A DNA stretch of 64,000 bases from Gordonia amarae NBRC 15530 (GTDB lineage Bacteria; Actinomycetota; Actinomycetes; Mycobacteriales; Mycobacteriaceae). The notes below the pieces were generated by a model. The model was not told where the DNA came from, made no database searches, and saw nothing but the letters and a program-made list of their open reading frames with translations. Shown piece after piece: positions 40,561 to 49,701 of the stretch (within the stretch, counting starts at the first letter, position 1; every line of letters begins with the position of its first letter). Where the stretch lies: assembly GCF_000241345.1 (NCBI RefSeq), contig NZ_BAED01000026.1, forward strand, positions 31,755-95,754, read 5' to 3'. The position numbers and the translations under genes are program-made.

Positions 40561-41946
40561 TCACAGGTTGATCATGTGACCGATCGCGCCGTGGAAGGTC
40601 TCCTGCAGGGCCTCCGACAGGGTCGGGTGGGTGTGCACGTTGCGGGCCAGTTCCTTGGCGGTCAGGTCCCACTTGTGGGCCAGGGTCAGCTCCGGCAGCA
40701 TCTCGGAGACGTTGTCGCCCACCAGGTGTCCGCCGAGCAGTTCGTCGGTGTCGGCGTTGGTGACCAGCTTGACGAAGCCGGCGGTGGCTGCCAGGCCCTG
40801 CGCCTTGCCGTTGGCCGAGAACGGGAACTGGGTGGCCTTGACGTTGTAGCCCTCGTCCTTGGCCTGCGCCTCGGTCAGACCGAACGACGCGACCTGCGGC
40901 TGGCAGAAGGTGGCGCGCGGCATGAACCGGTAGTCGCCCAGGGTCATCGTCTCGGCACCGGCCATCGTCTCGGCGGCCACCACACCCTGCGCCTCCGCGA
41001 CGTGCGCGAGCTGCAGTTTGGCGGTCACGTCACCGATCGCGTAGATGCCGTCGACATTGGTGCGCATGTAGTCGTCGATCGCGATGGCGCCACGCTCGGT
41101 GAGCTGCACACCCGTCTTCTCCAGGCCGAAGCCGTCGACGCGCGGGGCGAAGCCGACCGACATGAGGACCTTGTCGACGGTGAGCGAACCGTCGTTGCCC
41201 GCCTTGTCCTTGTAGGTGACCACGACATTGCTGCCGTTGTCGGTGACCGTCTGCACCCCGGTGGAGGTGAGGACCTTGACGCCGAGCTTCTTGTACTCCT
41301 TGGCGATCGCCTTGGAGACGTCGGCGTCCTCGTTGGGCAGCACCCGGTCCATGAACTCGATGATGGTGACGTCGACGCCGTAGTTGGCCAGGACGTAACC
41401 GAACTCCATACCGATGGCGCCCGCGCCGACGATCACGATGGAGCCGGGCAGCTCACGGGTGAGGATCTGGGTCTCGTACGTGACCACGTTGTCCGACAGC
41501 TCGACGCCCGGCAGCAGCCGCACGGTGGAGCCGGTGTCGATGATGACGTTGTCGAACGTGATGACGCGGTCGCCGACGGTGATGGTCTTGGCGTCGGTGA
41601 ACACCCCGTAGCCGTCGATCTCGGTGATCTTGTTCTTCTTCATCAAGAAGTGGACACCCTTGACGATGCCGTCCGACACCTTGCGGCTGCGGTCGAAGGC
41701 GGCCCCGAAATCGAAGGTGGCGGTACCGGAGATGCCGAACGTCTTGGCCTCATGGTTGAAGACGTGCGCGAGTTCGGCGTTACGCAGCAGCGCCTTGGAG
41801 GGGATGCAGCCGACGTTGAGGCACACACCTCCCCAGTACTTTTCTTCGATGACGGCAGTTTTCATGCCGAGCTGAGCGGACCGGATCGCGGCCACATACC
41901 CACCCGGACCAGCACCCAGGACAACGGTTTGGAAGTGTTCAGACAC
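40561..41946 (-). CDS. lpd: dihydrolipoamide dehydrogenase
   Basis: 461-residue FAD disulfide oxidoreductase, the E3 component of pyruvate and 2-oxoglutarate dehydrogenase complexes (and, in mycobacteria, of peroxynitrite reductase). Motifs: FAD Rossmann [13 protein letters not shown], redox pair C42-x4-C47 in [16 protein letters not shown]-binding [18 protein letters not shown], second FAD motif [16 protein letters not shown], and the interface His-Glu HTHPTLSE. Everything is intact. It is the likely counterpart of mycobacterial lpdC, which lies near ramB there but 27 kb away here. Confidence 0.96.
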   Translation of the reverse strand: MSEHFQTVVLGAGPGGYVAAIRSAQLGMKTAVIEEKYWGGVCLNVGCIPSKALLRNAELAHVFNHEAKTFGISGTATFDFGAAFDRSRKVSDGIVKGVHFLMKKNKITEIDGYGVFTDAKTITVGDRVITFDNVIIDTGSTVRLLPGVELSDNVVTYETQILTRELPGSIVIVGAGAIGMEFGYVLANYGVDVTIIEFMDRVLPNEDADVSKAIAKEYKKLGVKVLTSTGVQTVTDNGSNVVVTYKDKAGNDGSLTVDKVLMSVGFAPRVDGFGLEKTGVQLTERGAIAIDDYMRTNVDGIYAIGDVTAKLQLAHVAEAQGVVAAETMAGAETMTLGDYRFMPRATFCQPQVASFGLTEAQAKDEGYNVKATQFPFSANGKAQGLAATAGFVKLVTNADTDELLGGHLVGDNVSEMLPELTLAHKWDLTAKELARNVHTHPTLSEALQETFHGAIGHMINL

Positions 41947-42082
41947 GCCCCTACCCTACTTCCGTCGCCCTTCGCCGCGCAGGGCTCCCGCGTACTAGGC
42001 GGTAGCTTTTTCGCGGAGTCACCGGCGGTCGGCCGATCGGTGGTCTGGCGAAGCATCGACAGACAAGTAAAGGTAGTTTGTT

Positions 42083-43180
42083 GTGGTGCCCATGCACTCG
42101 GACGACCTCGACTGGATTCGTGGCTACTCCCTGCGCTTTCTCGCCGGCCACGGAATCGAGGCCGTGGTCGACGCCAACTCCGACCTGTCGTGTGCCGACG
42201 GCACCACATACCGGTTCGAGGAGATCGTGCGGTTGTGCGCGTCGACAGCCCGGGGCAACTGGGCTCAGGCGATCAGCGGGCACCTTGACGCGCTCATGGC
42301 CGTCCGGTCGGAGCCGCGCGTGTCCGATCTGACCGCCGCCGAACTCGAAACACAGGTCCGGGCGCGGGTGCTGCCGTCGGCGAGCATCGCCCTCTCGGCC
42401 ACCGACCTGTCGTACGCCCGGCCCATCACCGACGACCTGAGCGTCGTGCTGTGTGTGGAACGCCACCGCGCGCCGCACCCCGGGCGGACCGCCCGGGTCG
42501 GGTTCCGGCCACCCGGCACCGCCGTCGACGACGCCCCGACCACCCGGTTCGCACCGCTGCCCAAACCAGGGTCGGCGGCCGAGGCGGTGCTGATCGCCGA
42601 CGAACCGCGCACCGACCGGTTCCCGGCCGCGCACGCCATCCCCACCAACCCGTTCCGGGTGATCACGGGCGAACCCACCCCCGACGAGCACGACGACGTG
42701 ATCTACCTCGACGCCGCGCAGGTGGCCGCCCACGGCCGCGACCGGCTGTTCACCATCGGCATCCGCAACACCGACGCCGAACCGCTCGACCGGGTCGCCA
42801 CGTCCACGGACAAGTCGCTGAAGGCACTCGGCGGGGCGTCGGTGTTCGTCGCGTCGAAGATCCTGACGATGCGTTCCCTGCTGGCGCACGTCTACACCGG
42901 ACAGTCGACCGAGCACGGGGTGGTGTTCGGTATTCCCGACAGGCACCGGATCTTCCTGCACCGCATCTCCGGCCCGTCGGCGGTCCCCGCGATCAACGAA
43001 CTCGCCTCACTCACCGCCCAGCACCACGAGAACACCGCCGACGGCGTGTCACCGAACATCTACCACTGGCATCGTGACCGGATCACCCGCATCTCCCGCG
43101 CCGAATCGACCGAGCAGAAGTTGTCGATCACCATCACCCCCGGCCCCACCCTCGAAGACATCCTCAACTCCCTCACGTGA
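42083..43180 (+). CDS. hypothetical protein, unrecognised
   Basis: 365 residues. No signal peptide, membrane helix or catalytic motif is seen. It has two parts: an N-terminal helical region (WIRGYSLRFLAGHGIEAVVD) and a C-terminal half with strand-like blocks (HGVVFGIPDRHRIFLHRI, NIYHWHRDRITRISR). GTG 42083 with AAAGG upstream; ATG 42092 is an alternative. It is divergent from lpd across 136 bp and 42 bp upstream of a GNAT gene on the same strand. Base composition matches neighbours. Confidence 0.75.
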   Translation: MVPMHSDDLDWIRGYSLRFLAGHGIEAVVDANSDLSCADGTTYRFEEIVRLCASTARGNWAQAISGHLDALMAVRSEPRVSDLTAAELETQVRARVLPSASIALSATDLSYARPITDDLSVVLCVERHRAPHPGRTARVGFRPPGTAVDDAPTTRFAPLPKPGSAAEAVLIADEPRTDRFPAAHAIPTNPFRVITGEPTPDEHDDVIYLDAAQVAAHGRDRLFTIGIRNTDAEPLDRVATSTDKSLKALGGASVFVASKILTMRSLLAHVYTGQSTEHGVVFGIPDRHRIFLHRISGPSAVPAINELASLTAQHHENTADGVSPNIYHWHRDRITRISRAESTEQKLSITITPGPTLEDILNSLT

Positions 43181-43222
43181 TGCCGGACAGTTTCTGACCG
43201 CATCGGGTGCGACAGTGGCCAC

Positions 43223-43786
43223 ATGGAGATACGACCGGCATCGAACTTCGACGACGTCCGCACCATGGTGGGACCCAAAAAGCCCGACGCCAATGTCTGC
43301 TGGTGCCTGAGCTACCGGATCCCGTCGAAGCAGCACCTCGCCCTGCGCGGGCCCGAGCGGGGCGAGTTCGTGCGCGGACTCTGCAAGCAAGAACCGGCTC
43401 CCGGGGTGCTGGCGTACGACGGCGACGACGTCGTCGGGTGGGCGGCAATCGCGCCGCGCGCTGACACCACCTTCGCCCGCAACGGCAAGATCCCTCACAT
43501 CGACGATCTGCCGGTGTGGTCGCTGTGGTGTGTGCGGGTGCGGCCGGGATTCCGTAAACATGGCATCGTCGCCCCGCTGATCGCCGGCGCCGTCGACTTC
43601 GCCCGCGACCACGGCGCACCGGCCGTCGAGGCCTATCCCGTCGACAACGGGAACGAGCGCGTCAACCTCACCTTGGCGTACGCGGGCACCCGAAAGATGT
43701 TCGAGAAAGCCGGATTCGAGAAGGCCGCCGACACCACCGCGGTACTCGACGGCTTCCCCAGAATCATCATGCGCCGGTCACTGTAG
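43223..43786 (+). CDS. GNAT family N-acetyltransferase
   Basis: 187 residues with the GNAT fold: N-terminal MEIRPASNFDDVRTM, then GVLAYDGDDVVGWAAIAPR, a motif-A region WSLWCVRVRPGFRKHGIVAPL (acetyl-CoA-binding R-x-x-G/A form) and a C-terminal GTRKMFEKAGFEKAA. Acceptor unknown. It follows the unrecognised gene at 42083 and is convergent with the Rieske oxygenase gene. Confidence 0.88.
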   Translation: MEIRPASNFDDVRTMVGPKKPDANVCWCLSYRIPSKQHLALRGPERGEFVRGLCKQEPAPGVLAYDGDDVVGWAAIAPRADTTFARNGKIPHIDDLPVWSLWCVRVRPGFRKHGIVAPLIAGAVDFARDHGAPAVEAYPVDNGNERVNLTLAYAGTRKMFEKAGFEKAADTTAVLDGFPRIIMRRSL

Positions 43787-43839
43787 CCCCGGACAGTGTC
43801 GTCCCACCGGGTTTGACGACGATGTTCCCGCTGTTACGG

Positions 43840-45027
43840 CTACAGGGACAGGCCGAGTTTTCCGGCCATCACCTTGATCATGTGCTGGACGCCGATCTCG
43901 TTGCGGCCGATCAGCATATGCTCGTGCTGGCCACGGCGCACCCCCTGTCCGCACTGCGGGAGCATCGCGAAGTCCTCGTCCCGCACGGCGGCATGGACCT
44001 GACCGAAGATGGTGTCGTACATGGCGCGCTGTTCGTCGGTGGTGGCCGGGTACTTCGCCATCCAGCTGTGCCGCACCGTGCATCGCGTCGCCGAACTTTC
44101 CGGCAGGATGTCGATGACCTCGACGCCCACCGGGCTGTTTGCCAGGATCAGATTGGGATAGATCCAGTAGATGACGCCCATCTGCCGGATCGGCTCCCAG
44201 GTGTCGTCGGGGTCGGTGCCGTCGAGGTCCGTCACCCACGAGAACGGGAACCCGATCCGATGATGCTCGCCGTATTCGTCATAGACGTGGGTGTTCGCGA
44301 GGGTGTTCTGCCCGATCACACTGCTGCCGTGGACGAAGGGGAAATGATAGCCCTCGGCGAACGCCTCCAGTGCACCTTTCCAGCTCACCTCCGAGGTGAG
44401 GCTGCGTTCGTCGTGATACTGGAAGTTCTCATAGTTCCATTGCGCGAGTTCGTTATTCATCGCACCGAGATGGTCGTCGAGGTCGATGCCGGCATCGGCG
44501 GTCAGCACCGCCCAGATGAAACCGTGCCGCTCCTCATTGGGTAACTCGACCAGTCCGTAGGCATCCCGATCGATCGAGTCGAAACCCGCCGCCCCCGGCA
44601 CCCCCTTGAGCTGACCCTTGTTGTCGTACACCCACGCGTGATACGGGCAGGTGAATCGGCGGCTGTTGCCCGACCCGCAGGCCGGCATCGCACCGCGGTG
44701 CCGGCAATAGTTCTGGAAGACATGCGCCTTCCCCTCGCGATCACGGGTGATGAGCAGAGAATCCCCGATGACCGATCGCACGACGTAATCGAACTTCTCC
44801 GGGATCTGCGCACTGGCCAGCACCGGGATCGGCACCCTGCGAAGGATTGTCGACTCCTCGAGGTCGGCCAGCTTGTCGTCGTTGTAGTAACTCAACGGCA
44901 CCCGCAGCACCTCCTCGGCCATATCGGTGGTGTTGGACAAGGCCAGGTCCAGTGCGCGGCGGGTGAGTTCGGGGCCGAGGACTGTGGGCGGGCGGTGCGC
45001 GGCCACGGGCGGGGAGACGATGGTCAC
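43840..45027 (-). CDS. Rieske non-haem iron ring-hydroxylating oxygenase alpha subunit
   Basis: 395 residues. The Rieske [2Fe-2S] motif is C108-x-H110-x16-C127-x2-H130, complete. The catalytic domain carries FAEGYHFPFVHGSSVIG with the iron-binding histidines and a downstream Asp region. It is of the aromatic-ring/carnitine-oxygenase class. No beta subunit, ferredoxin or reductase gene is beside it, so electron donors are elsewhere. The divergent TetR gene and the palindrome at 45077 suggest induction by a ligand of that regulator. Confidence 0.9.
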   Translation of the reverse strand: MTIVSPPVAAHRPPTVLGPELTRRALDLALSNTTDMAEEVLRVPLSYYNDDKLADLEESTILRRVPIPVLASAQIPEKFDYVVRSVIGDSLLITRDREGKAHVFQNYCRHRGAMPACGSGNSRRFTCPYHAWVYDNKGQLKGVPGAAGFDSIDRDAYGLVELPNEERHGFIWAVLTADAGIDLDDHLGAMNNELAQWNYENFQYHDERSLTSEVSWKGALEAFAEGYHFPFVHGSSVIGQNTLANTHVYDEYGEHHRIGFPFSWVTDLDGTDPDDTWEPIRQMGVIYWIYPNLILANSPVGVEVIDILPESSATRCTVRHSWMAKYPATTDEQRAMYDTIFGQVHAAVRDEDFAMLPQCGQGVRRGQHEHMLIGRNEIGVQHMIKVMAGKLGLSL

Positions 45028-45076
45028 GGGTTACCTCCAGAAAGTCAGGATTGTGATCCAGGTAACGCGACTATAC

Positions 45077-45091
45077 ACTTATTAAATAAGT
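45077..45091. promoter_or_regulatory. TetR-type operator palindrome between Rieske oxygenase and TetR genes
   Basis: ACTTATT-A-AATAAGT is a perfect 7-bp inverted repeat with a 1-bp centre, AT-rich in GC-rich DNA. It lies 50 bp before the oxygenase start and 88 bp before the TetR start, the usual place for a TetR operator on divergent promoters. Confidence 0.7.
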
Positions 45092-45178
45092 TGTCTACCC
45101 GTGGTGAGGCCGGCCGCCTCCACTCGGCCGACCGGCCGAATAGGCTGCCGCAGAGGAATATCGAACAGGAGGTCCTAT

Positions 45179-45790
45179 ATGCGGACCCATGGCTGGGCCG
45201 GATCGGTACCCGGCGACGACGCCGAGGCTGTCCAGCGGATCGTCGAGGCCGCCGGCGAACTGATCGAAGACGGCCACAGTGTCAACATCAACCGGCTCGC
45301 GCGACACGTCGGCGTGACCAGACCGACCCTCTACCGCTATTTCCCCGACTCCGACGCGGTGCTGCGGGCAGTTGCCGCAGCCGCCACCGCCGACCTGCTG
45401 TCCGGACTCTCCCGGGCACTGGGTGGGATCAGCGATCCCGTCGAAGCCGTCGTCGAGGGCATTGCCGCCAGCTTCGAACTCCTCCGAGCCAACAAGCGGT
45501 TTGCGCTCCTGTTCGATCCCACCGGACTGTCGAGCACCTTGCAGGACGTCACCTCAGACGTCGCGATCACCTCGGGGCGCGCCATCATCGACAACCTGGG
45601 GATCGACTGGCGCGAGTCGGGCTGGGCCGATGCCGACCTCGACGGGCTCGTCGAATTCATGCTGCGGATGTTGCAGTCGCTGCTCATCGACCCCGGTGAC
45701 CATGCCCAGTCGGGCGAGGAACTCCGGACCTTCCTGCACAGGTGGGTGGCGCCGTCCGTCGCCATCGGATCCCGACCGGTATCGAAGTGA
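45179..45790 (+). CDS. TetR family regulator
   Basis: 203 residues from ATG 45179, which has AGGAGG 6 nt upstream; an in-frame start at 45101 is not supported. The helix-turn-helix is at about 15-60 (AVQRIVEAAGELIEDGHSVN, INRLARHVGVTRPTLYRYFP). The C-terminal helical domain is a ligand pocket with no recognised specificity. It is divergent from the Rieske oxygenase and likely represses it and itself through the palindrome at 45077. Confidence 0.9.
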   Translation: MRTHGWAGSVPGDDAEAVQRIVEAAGELIEDGHSVNINRLARHVGVTRPTLYRYFPDSDAVLRAVAAAATADLLSGLSRALGGISDPVEAVVEGIAASFELLRANKRFALLFDPTGLSSTLQDVTSDVAITSGRAIIDNLGIDWRESGWADADLDGLVEFMLRMLQSLLIDPGDHAQSGEELRTFLHRWVAPSVAIGSRPVSK

Positions 45791-45896
45791 AAGCCTTTCG
45801 GATATAAGGACTTTCGGCTGGTCCGGTTTCGAGGGCTTCGTCGTCGCCGACGCTCTCACACCTGAACCCGTCAAGGGGCACCTGTGGGAGGTTGGG

Positions 45897-46331
45897 TCAG
45901 TCGCCGAAGACGGTGACCATGGCGGGGCGGACGGAGCGGGGGCCGACGAGCAGGCCGGGGCGGATGAGTTCGGCGACGGTGCGGGGTGTGGCGTCACCGT
46001 CGACGGGGCGGACGTCGACGGCTTCCATCGTGGACACCTCGAAGGCGTCGCCCACCGAAGGATTGATGATCTCGCCGCCGCGACCGGTGATGAGACGTTC
46101 GAGGCTGCCGGCGATGGCGGCGAACGCGGCGTCGGTGCGGGCGCACGCATCGGCGTCAACGAAGATTGCGAACAGCTCGACGAGCAGCGGCAGGTCGGGG
46201 CCGGCGGAGCGGGCGCGGTCGGCGTCGACGAGCTGGTCGAGTGCCTGCCCCTGCCGGACCACGACGCGGGTCAGATCTTCCACGCGTTCGGCCAACTGTT
46301 GCATCCGGTCGGCGGCGTCAACGTCGTTCAT
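45897..46331 (-). CDS. GrpE-like nucleotide exchange factor of an Hsp70 cluster
   Basis: 144 residues. An N-terminal coiled-coil (DRMQQLAERVEDLTRVVVRQ) leads to a GrpE-like beta domain: SLERLITGRGGEIINPSVGD, then MEAVDVRPVD and the ending LIRPGLLVGPRSVRPAMVTV. This parallels the GrpE core (hydrophobic, NP/GD turn, final RPA-V-V). It is not the housekeeping grpE, being shorter and lying beside an atypical Hsp70. It is divergent from that gene by 66 bp, so the two should share a control region. Confidence 0.8.
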   Translation of the reverse strand: MNDVDAADRMQQLAERVEDLTRVVVRQGQALDQLVDADRARSAGPDLPLLVELFAIFVDADACARTDAAFAAIAGSLERLITGRGGEIINPSVGDAFEVSTMEAVDVRPVDGDATPRTVAELIRPGLLVGPRSVRPAMVTVFGD

Positions 46332-46397
46332 CCGATCAGAGTAGCGTCACCGCGCAGTCGTGCCGACGGGCGATTTGCGCTGTTAGGCTGGCTCATC

Positions 46398-48068
46398 GTG
46401 GGCGTTTACGGAATCGACTTGGGCACGACCAACTCAGCCATCGCAGCGGTGGACTCCGGTAGCAGGCCCCGCATAATCCCAGGTCTGGACGGGTCGCAGA
46501 CCACTCCGAGCGTGGTGCTCCTGGCCTCTGCCTACGATCATGTGGTGGGTGAGGGCGCCCGTCGGCAGGCCCGCCTGGACCCCGACAATGTGTGTGCCCT
46601 CGTCAAGCGGCGCATGGGCGATCCCGACTGGCGGTTCATGGCGCACGGACAGTCGTGGTCGGCGCCGGCGATCTCCGCGCTCATCCTCAAATCCCTCATC
46701 TCCGACGCCTCGTTCTCCGGCGAACAGGTGCAGCGCGCGGTGATCACCGTGCCCGCCTACTTCGGCGACGACGAACGCCGCGCCACCATCCAGGCCGGCA
46801 GCTACGCGGGCATCGAGGTGGCCGGCGTGCTGTCCGAGCCGATCGCCGCGGCCCTGTCGTACGGGTTCAGCAAGCTCACCGACGCGTTCGCGTCATCGAC
46901 ACCCGACGAGACGGTCCTCGTGTACGACCTGGGCGGCGGCACCTTCGACGCCACCGTCATCGAACTGGCCGACCGGCGCATCTCGGTGCTGGCCGTCGAC
47001 GGCGACCATCAGCTCGGCGGCGCCGACTGGGACGAACGGATCGCGCTGTATCTGTCGCAGCAGTTCTGCGCCGAACACCCCGACGCCGAGGACCCGCTCG
47101 ACGACTCGGCCGGCTCACAGGCCCTGGTGCTGGCCGCCGAACGCGCCAAACACGAACTGTCCGACGCGGAGTCGACGTCGGCGATCGTCGCCCACGACGG
47201 CAAACGGTCGGTGATCACCCTGACCCGCGCCCAGCTCGAGGACCTCACCGGTCCGCTGCTGCGGCGCACCGCCGAACTGACCCGTTCCTGCCTGGCCGCG
47301 GCCCGCGACCGCGGGGCATCGACGATCAACCGGGTACTGCTGGTGGGTGGTTCGTCGCGGATGCCGATGGTGGCCGACATGATCCGCACCGACCTGGGAC
47401 TCAACCCGCAACTGGCGGACCCGGATCTGGCCGTGGCCAAGGGCGCCGCCATCTACGGCGACAAGCTGGAGGTGGAGCGGCTGGTGACCGCCGACCTGCG
47501 TACCCGTGGCCGCCTCGCCGACGGCGCCCCGCCGCTGTCGGCGGCGCCCGCCGACCTGGACGAGTCGTGTGGCCGGGTGGCCACCGCGTTCGGGCTGCCG
47601 GTGGCCGGGGTGCGGCGGATGCTGGAGATCAGCGTCGACACCGTGGTGTCCCGCGGCTTCGGGGTGCTCGCCGTCCGCGAGGGCGACCTGCGGGCGACGT
47701 GGCTGGTGCACCGCAACCAGACGCTGCCGATCCGGGTGCGCCGCTCGTTCGGCACGATGCGCGCCGACCAGGACATCATCGAGATGACCGTCCTCGAACA
47801 GGCCGGGCAGCAGGAATCGTCGCGGCCCGAGGACGCGAAGGTGCTGATCGAGGGCACCATCCGCGACATCCCCAGTGGCTACGAACGGGGCAGCGAGGTC
47901 CAGGTGACCTTCGAGATGGGTTTCGACGGTGTGCTGCACGTGACCGCCTTTCATGTGGACGCCGGGATCCCGCTGCGACTGTCGGTGAAAACCGGTGCGA
48001 CGCTGTCGCAGTCGGAGGTCAACCGCGAACTCGAGCAGGTCCACCGGTCCCGCCGCCGCGAGGGGTGA
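46398..48068 (+). CDS. atypical Hsp70 (DnaK-like) chaperone
   Basis: 556 residues from GTG 46398. The Hsp70 ATPase domain is complete: phosphate 1 GIDLGTTNSAI, phosphate 2 VYDLGGGTFDATV, and the adenosine motif VLLVGGSSRMPMV; a shorter substrate-binding beta domain follows to about 540 (YERGSEVQVTFEMGFDGVLH). DnaK proper is about 620 residues with a long lid, which is reduced here. With a GrpE-like gene divergent and an unknown plus TerD protein downstream, this is a specialised Hsp70 module, not the housekeeping one. Confidence 0.9.
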   Translation: MGVYGIDLGTTNSAIAAVDSGSRPRIIPGLDGSQTTPSVVLLASAYDHVVGEGARRQARLDPDNVCALVKRRMGDPDWRFMAHGQSWSAPAISALILKSLISDASFSGEQVQRAVITVPAYFGDDERRATIQAGSYAGIEVAGVLSEPIAAALSYGFSKLTDAFASSTPDETVLVYDLGGGTFDATVIELADRRISVLAVDGDHQLGGADWDERIALYLSQQFCAEHPDAEDPLDDSAGSQALVLAAERAKHELSDAESTSAIVAHDGKRSVITLTRAQLEDLTGPLLRRTAELTRSCLAAARDRGASTINRVLLVGGSSRMPMVADMIRTDLGLNPQLADPDLAVAKGAAIYGDKLEVERLVTADLRTRGRLADGAPPLSAAPADLDESCGRVATAFGLPVAGVRRMLEISVDTVVSRGFGVLAVREGDLRATWLVHRNQTLPIRVRRSFGTMRADQDIIEMTVLEQAGQQESSRPEDAKVLIEGTIRDIPSGYERGSEVQVTFEMGFDGVLHVTAFHVDAGIPLRLSVKTGATLSQSEVNRELEQVHRSRRREG

Positions 48069-48074
48069 GAAGTG

Positions 48075-49586
48075 ATGCAGCCGTTCAACTCCAACGACTA
48101 CCGCAAACGGGTCCTGGCCGCCGTTGACCGGCGGGGCGGACCGTCGACGTCGGATTCGTTTGAGCTGTACGACATTCCGCTCGATGATGCCGAACGGATC
48201 AGCGACGATCAGGCCGTCGGTCGCATCGAGGCGGTGTGGGCGTTCTGGCAGAAGCAGCGGGACCATCCCAAATACCGCGGCCTCGTGGCCGAACTGGTGG
48301 CATCACACGACGCGAGGTCGAAACCGCTGCGGTACTCCACCAGCCGCATCGCCGAGGCGAGAGCCGTTGCCGCACAACGTGGTCAACGCGATGCCGGGCG
48401 ATACGAGCTACTCGACAACGCGATCGAGCGGCTCACCGAACGGTACGGCGGCATCCCGGAATCCAAACGCGCCGGCCTGTTCGACATCGGTGCGATGGGC
48501 GGCCTCGCCCCGGCTGAGATCGAGGCGAGGCTGTCGCGGCACCACGCCGTCGGCGACGCCGCCACGCCCGCGCCGCAGCCCGCGGCGCCCGCCCCGATCA
48601 GCGAACAGCGGCTGAGCCAGATCACCAGACTGCTCGGCGAATTCGACCGGATCCGGTCCGGCGGTGAACCCACCCCGACTCTCCTCGCGCTGCTGCACCT
48701 GAGCCTCGATGACGCCACCGACGCCGAGGAGATCGAGGCGCGTATCGAGATGGTGGCCGAACGCGCCCGCGAAATGCCCGCCGGCCCGATGCGTGCTGTG
48801 CTCGACGAACTCGTCGTGCACTGCCGCGACATCCTGCTCGGCGACATCAGCCGGATCATCGCCTACCGCAAGGCGGTCAGCGAATCGGTCGCCGACTATC
48901 TGCGGCCCCGCGTCCGCGCCGCGGTGCTCGTCGAAGATGTGCTGCGGCATGGGGATTACGAGTTCCTTTTGGAAGAGGCAGTGGACCGCGGCCTCGGTCA
49001 CGCCGGTGCCCGGCAACTGCTGCACGACCTGGCCGGCGAGTTCGGGGCCGCGGTGGAGAGCACCCCCGGCTCGATCGCTCCGGCACCTGTGGCGCGGCCC
49101 CAGCCCACCCCGGTCCCCCAACCCGTGACACCCCAGCCGACTCCGGCTCCTGTACCCGGACGCATCGACACCACCCGCCGGACACCGAGACGGCAACGCA
49201 CAGCCGAGAATCCGGCACCGGTAGCCCCGATCCTCACGCGGGAGACCGCACCGCCGCCGGCACCGTCCGGACCGCCCACCGTTCCCGGCCTGCCCGCCAT
49301 CGCCATGTTCGGCGCCGGCGGCGGCGTGCTGACGTTCGCCTGGCCGCCCGGCGTCACCGAGGCGATGGTGTACCTGCGGCACGACGCACCGCCGGCGGCG
49401 CCCGGCGATCCGTCGGCGGTGGCGGTCAAGATCACCAACTCCCGTTATCACCTCGACGGCGGCTTCATCGTGCCCGCCGACTCCCGGCCGTGCCACGCCG
49501 CGGTCGCGAGTTGTCGGCGCGCGCCGAACGGAACCCTGGAGGTGGCAGCCGATTTCGGCCGCCGGTCCCGGATCGAGGTCCCCTGA
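48075..49586 (+). CDS. Hsp70-associated protein, unrecognised, with Pro-rich linker
   Basis: 503 residues from ATG 48075, 6 nt after the Hsp70 stop. The N-terminus has a helical part (YRKRVLAAVDRRGGPSTSDS, QRDHPKYRGLVAELVASH). A middle helical region (about 185-320) is followed by a Pro/Thr/Ala linker (about 325-415) and a C-terminal beta-sandwich-like domain (ITNSRYHLDGGFIVPADSRP) resembling fibronectin type III folds. No catalytic motif. It probably acts as a partner or substrate adaptor of the Hsp70 (inference from order). Confidence 0.75.
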   Translation: MQPFNSNDYRKRVLAAVDRRGGPSTSDSFELYDIPLDDAERISDDQAVGRIEAVWAFWQKQRDHPKYRGLVAELVASHDARSKPLRYSTSRIAEARAVAAQRGQRDAGRYELLDNAIERLTERYGGIPESKRAGLFDIGAMGGLAPAEIEARLSRHHAVGDAATPAPQPAAPAPISEQRLSQITRLLGEFDRIRSGGEPTPTLLALLHLSLDDATDAEEIEARIEMVAERAREMPAGPMRAVLDELVVHCRDILLGDISRIIAYRKAVSESVADYLRPRVRAAVLVEDVLRHGDYEFLLEEAVDRGLGHAGARQLLHDLAGEFGAAVESTPGSIAPAPVARPQPTPVPQPVTPQPTPAPVPGRIDTTRRTPRRQRTAENPAPVAPILTRETAPPPAPSGPPTVPGLPAIAMFGAGGGVLTFAWPPGVTEAMVYLRHDAPPAAPGDPSAVAVKITNSRYHLDGGFIVPADSRPCHAAVASCRRAPNGTLEVAADFGRRSRIEVP

Positions 49587-49701
49587 CGAACCCTCCCCCC
49601 GACTTCGCAGACGCCCGAGACGGGCTACCCCGCACTCACCTTCACCGCATGCAACCGAATCTGACCAGCACCGTCACGAGCACAACAAAGGACCGATGAC
49701 C

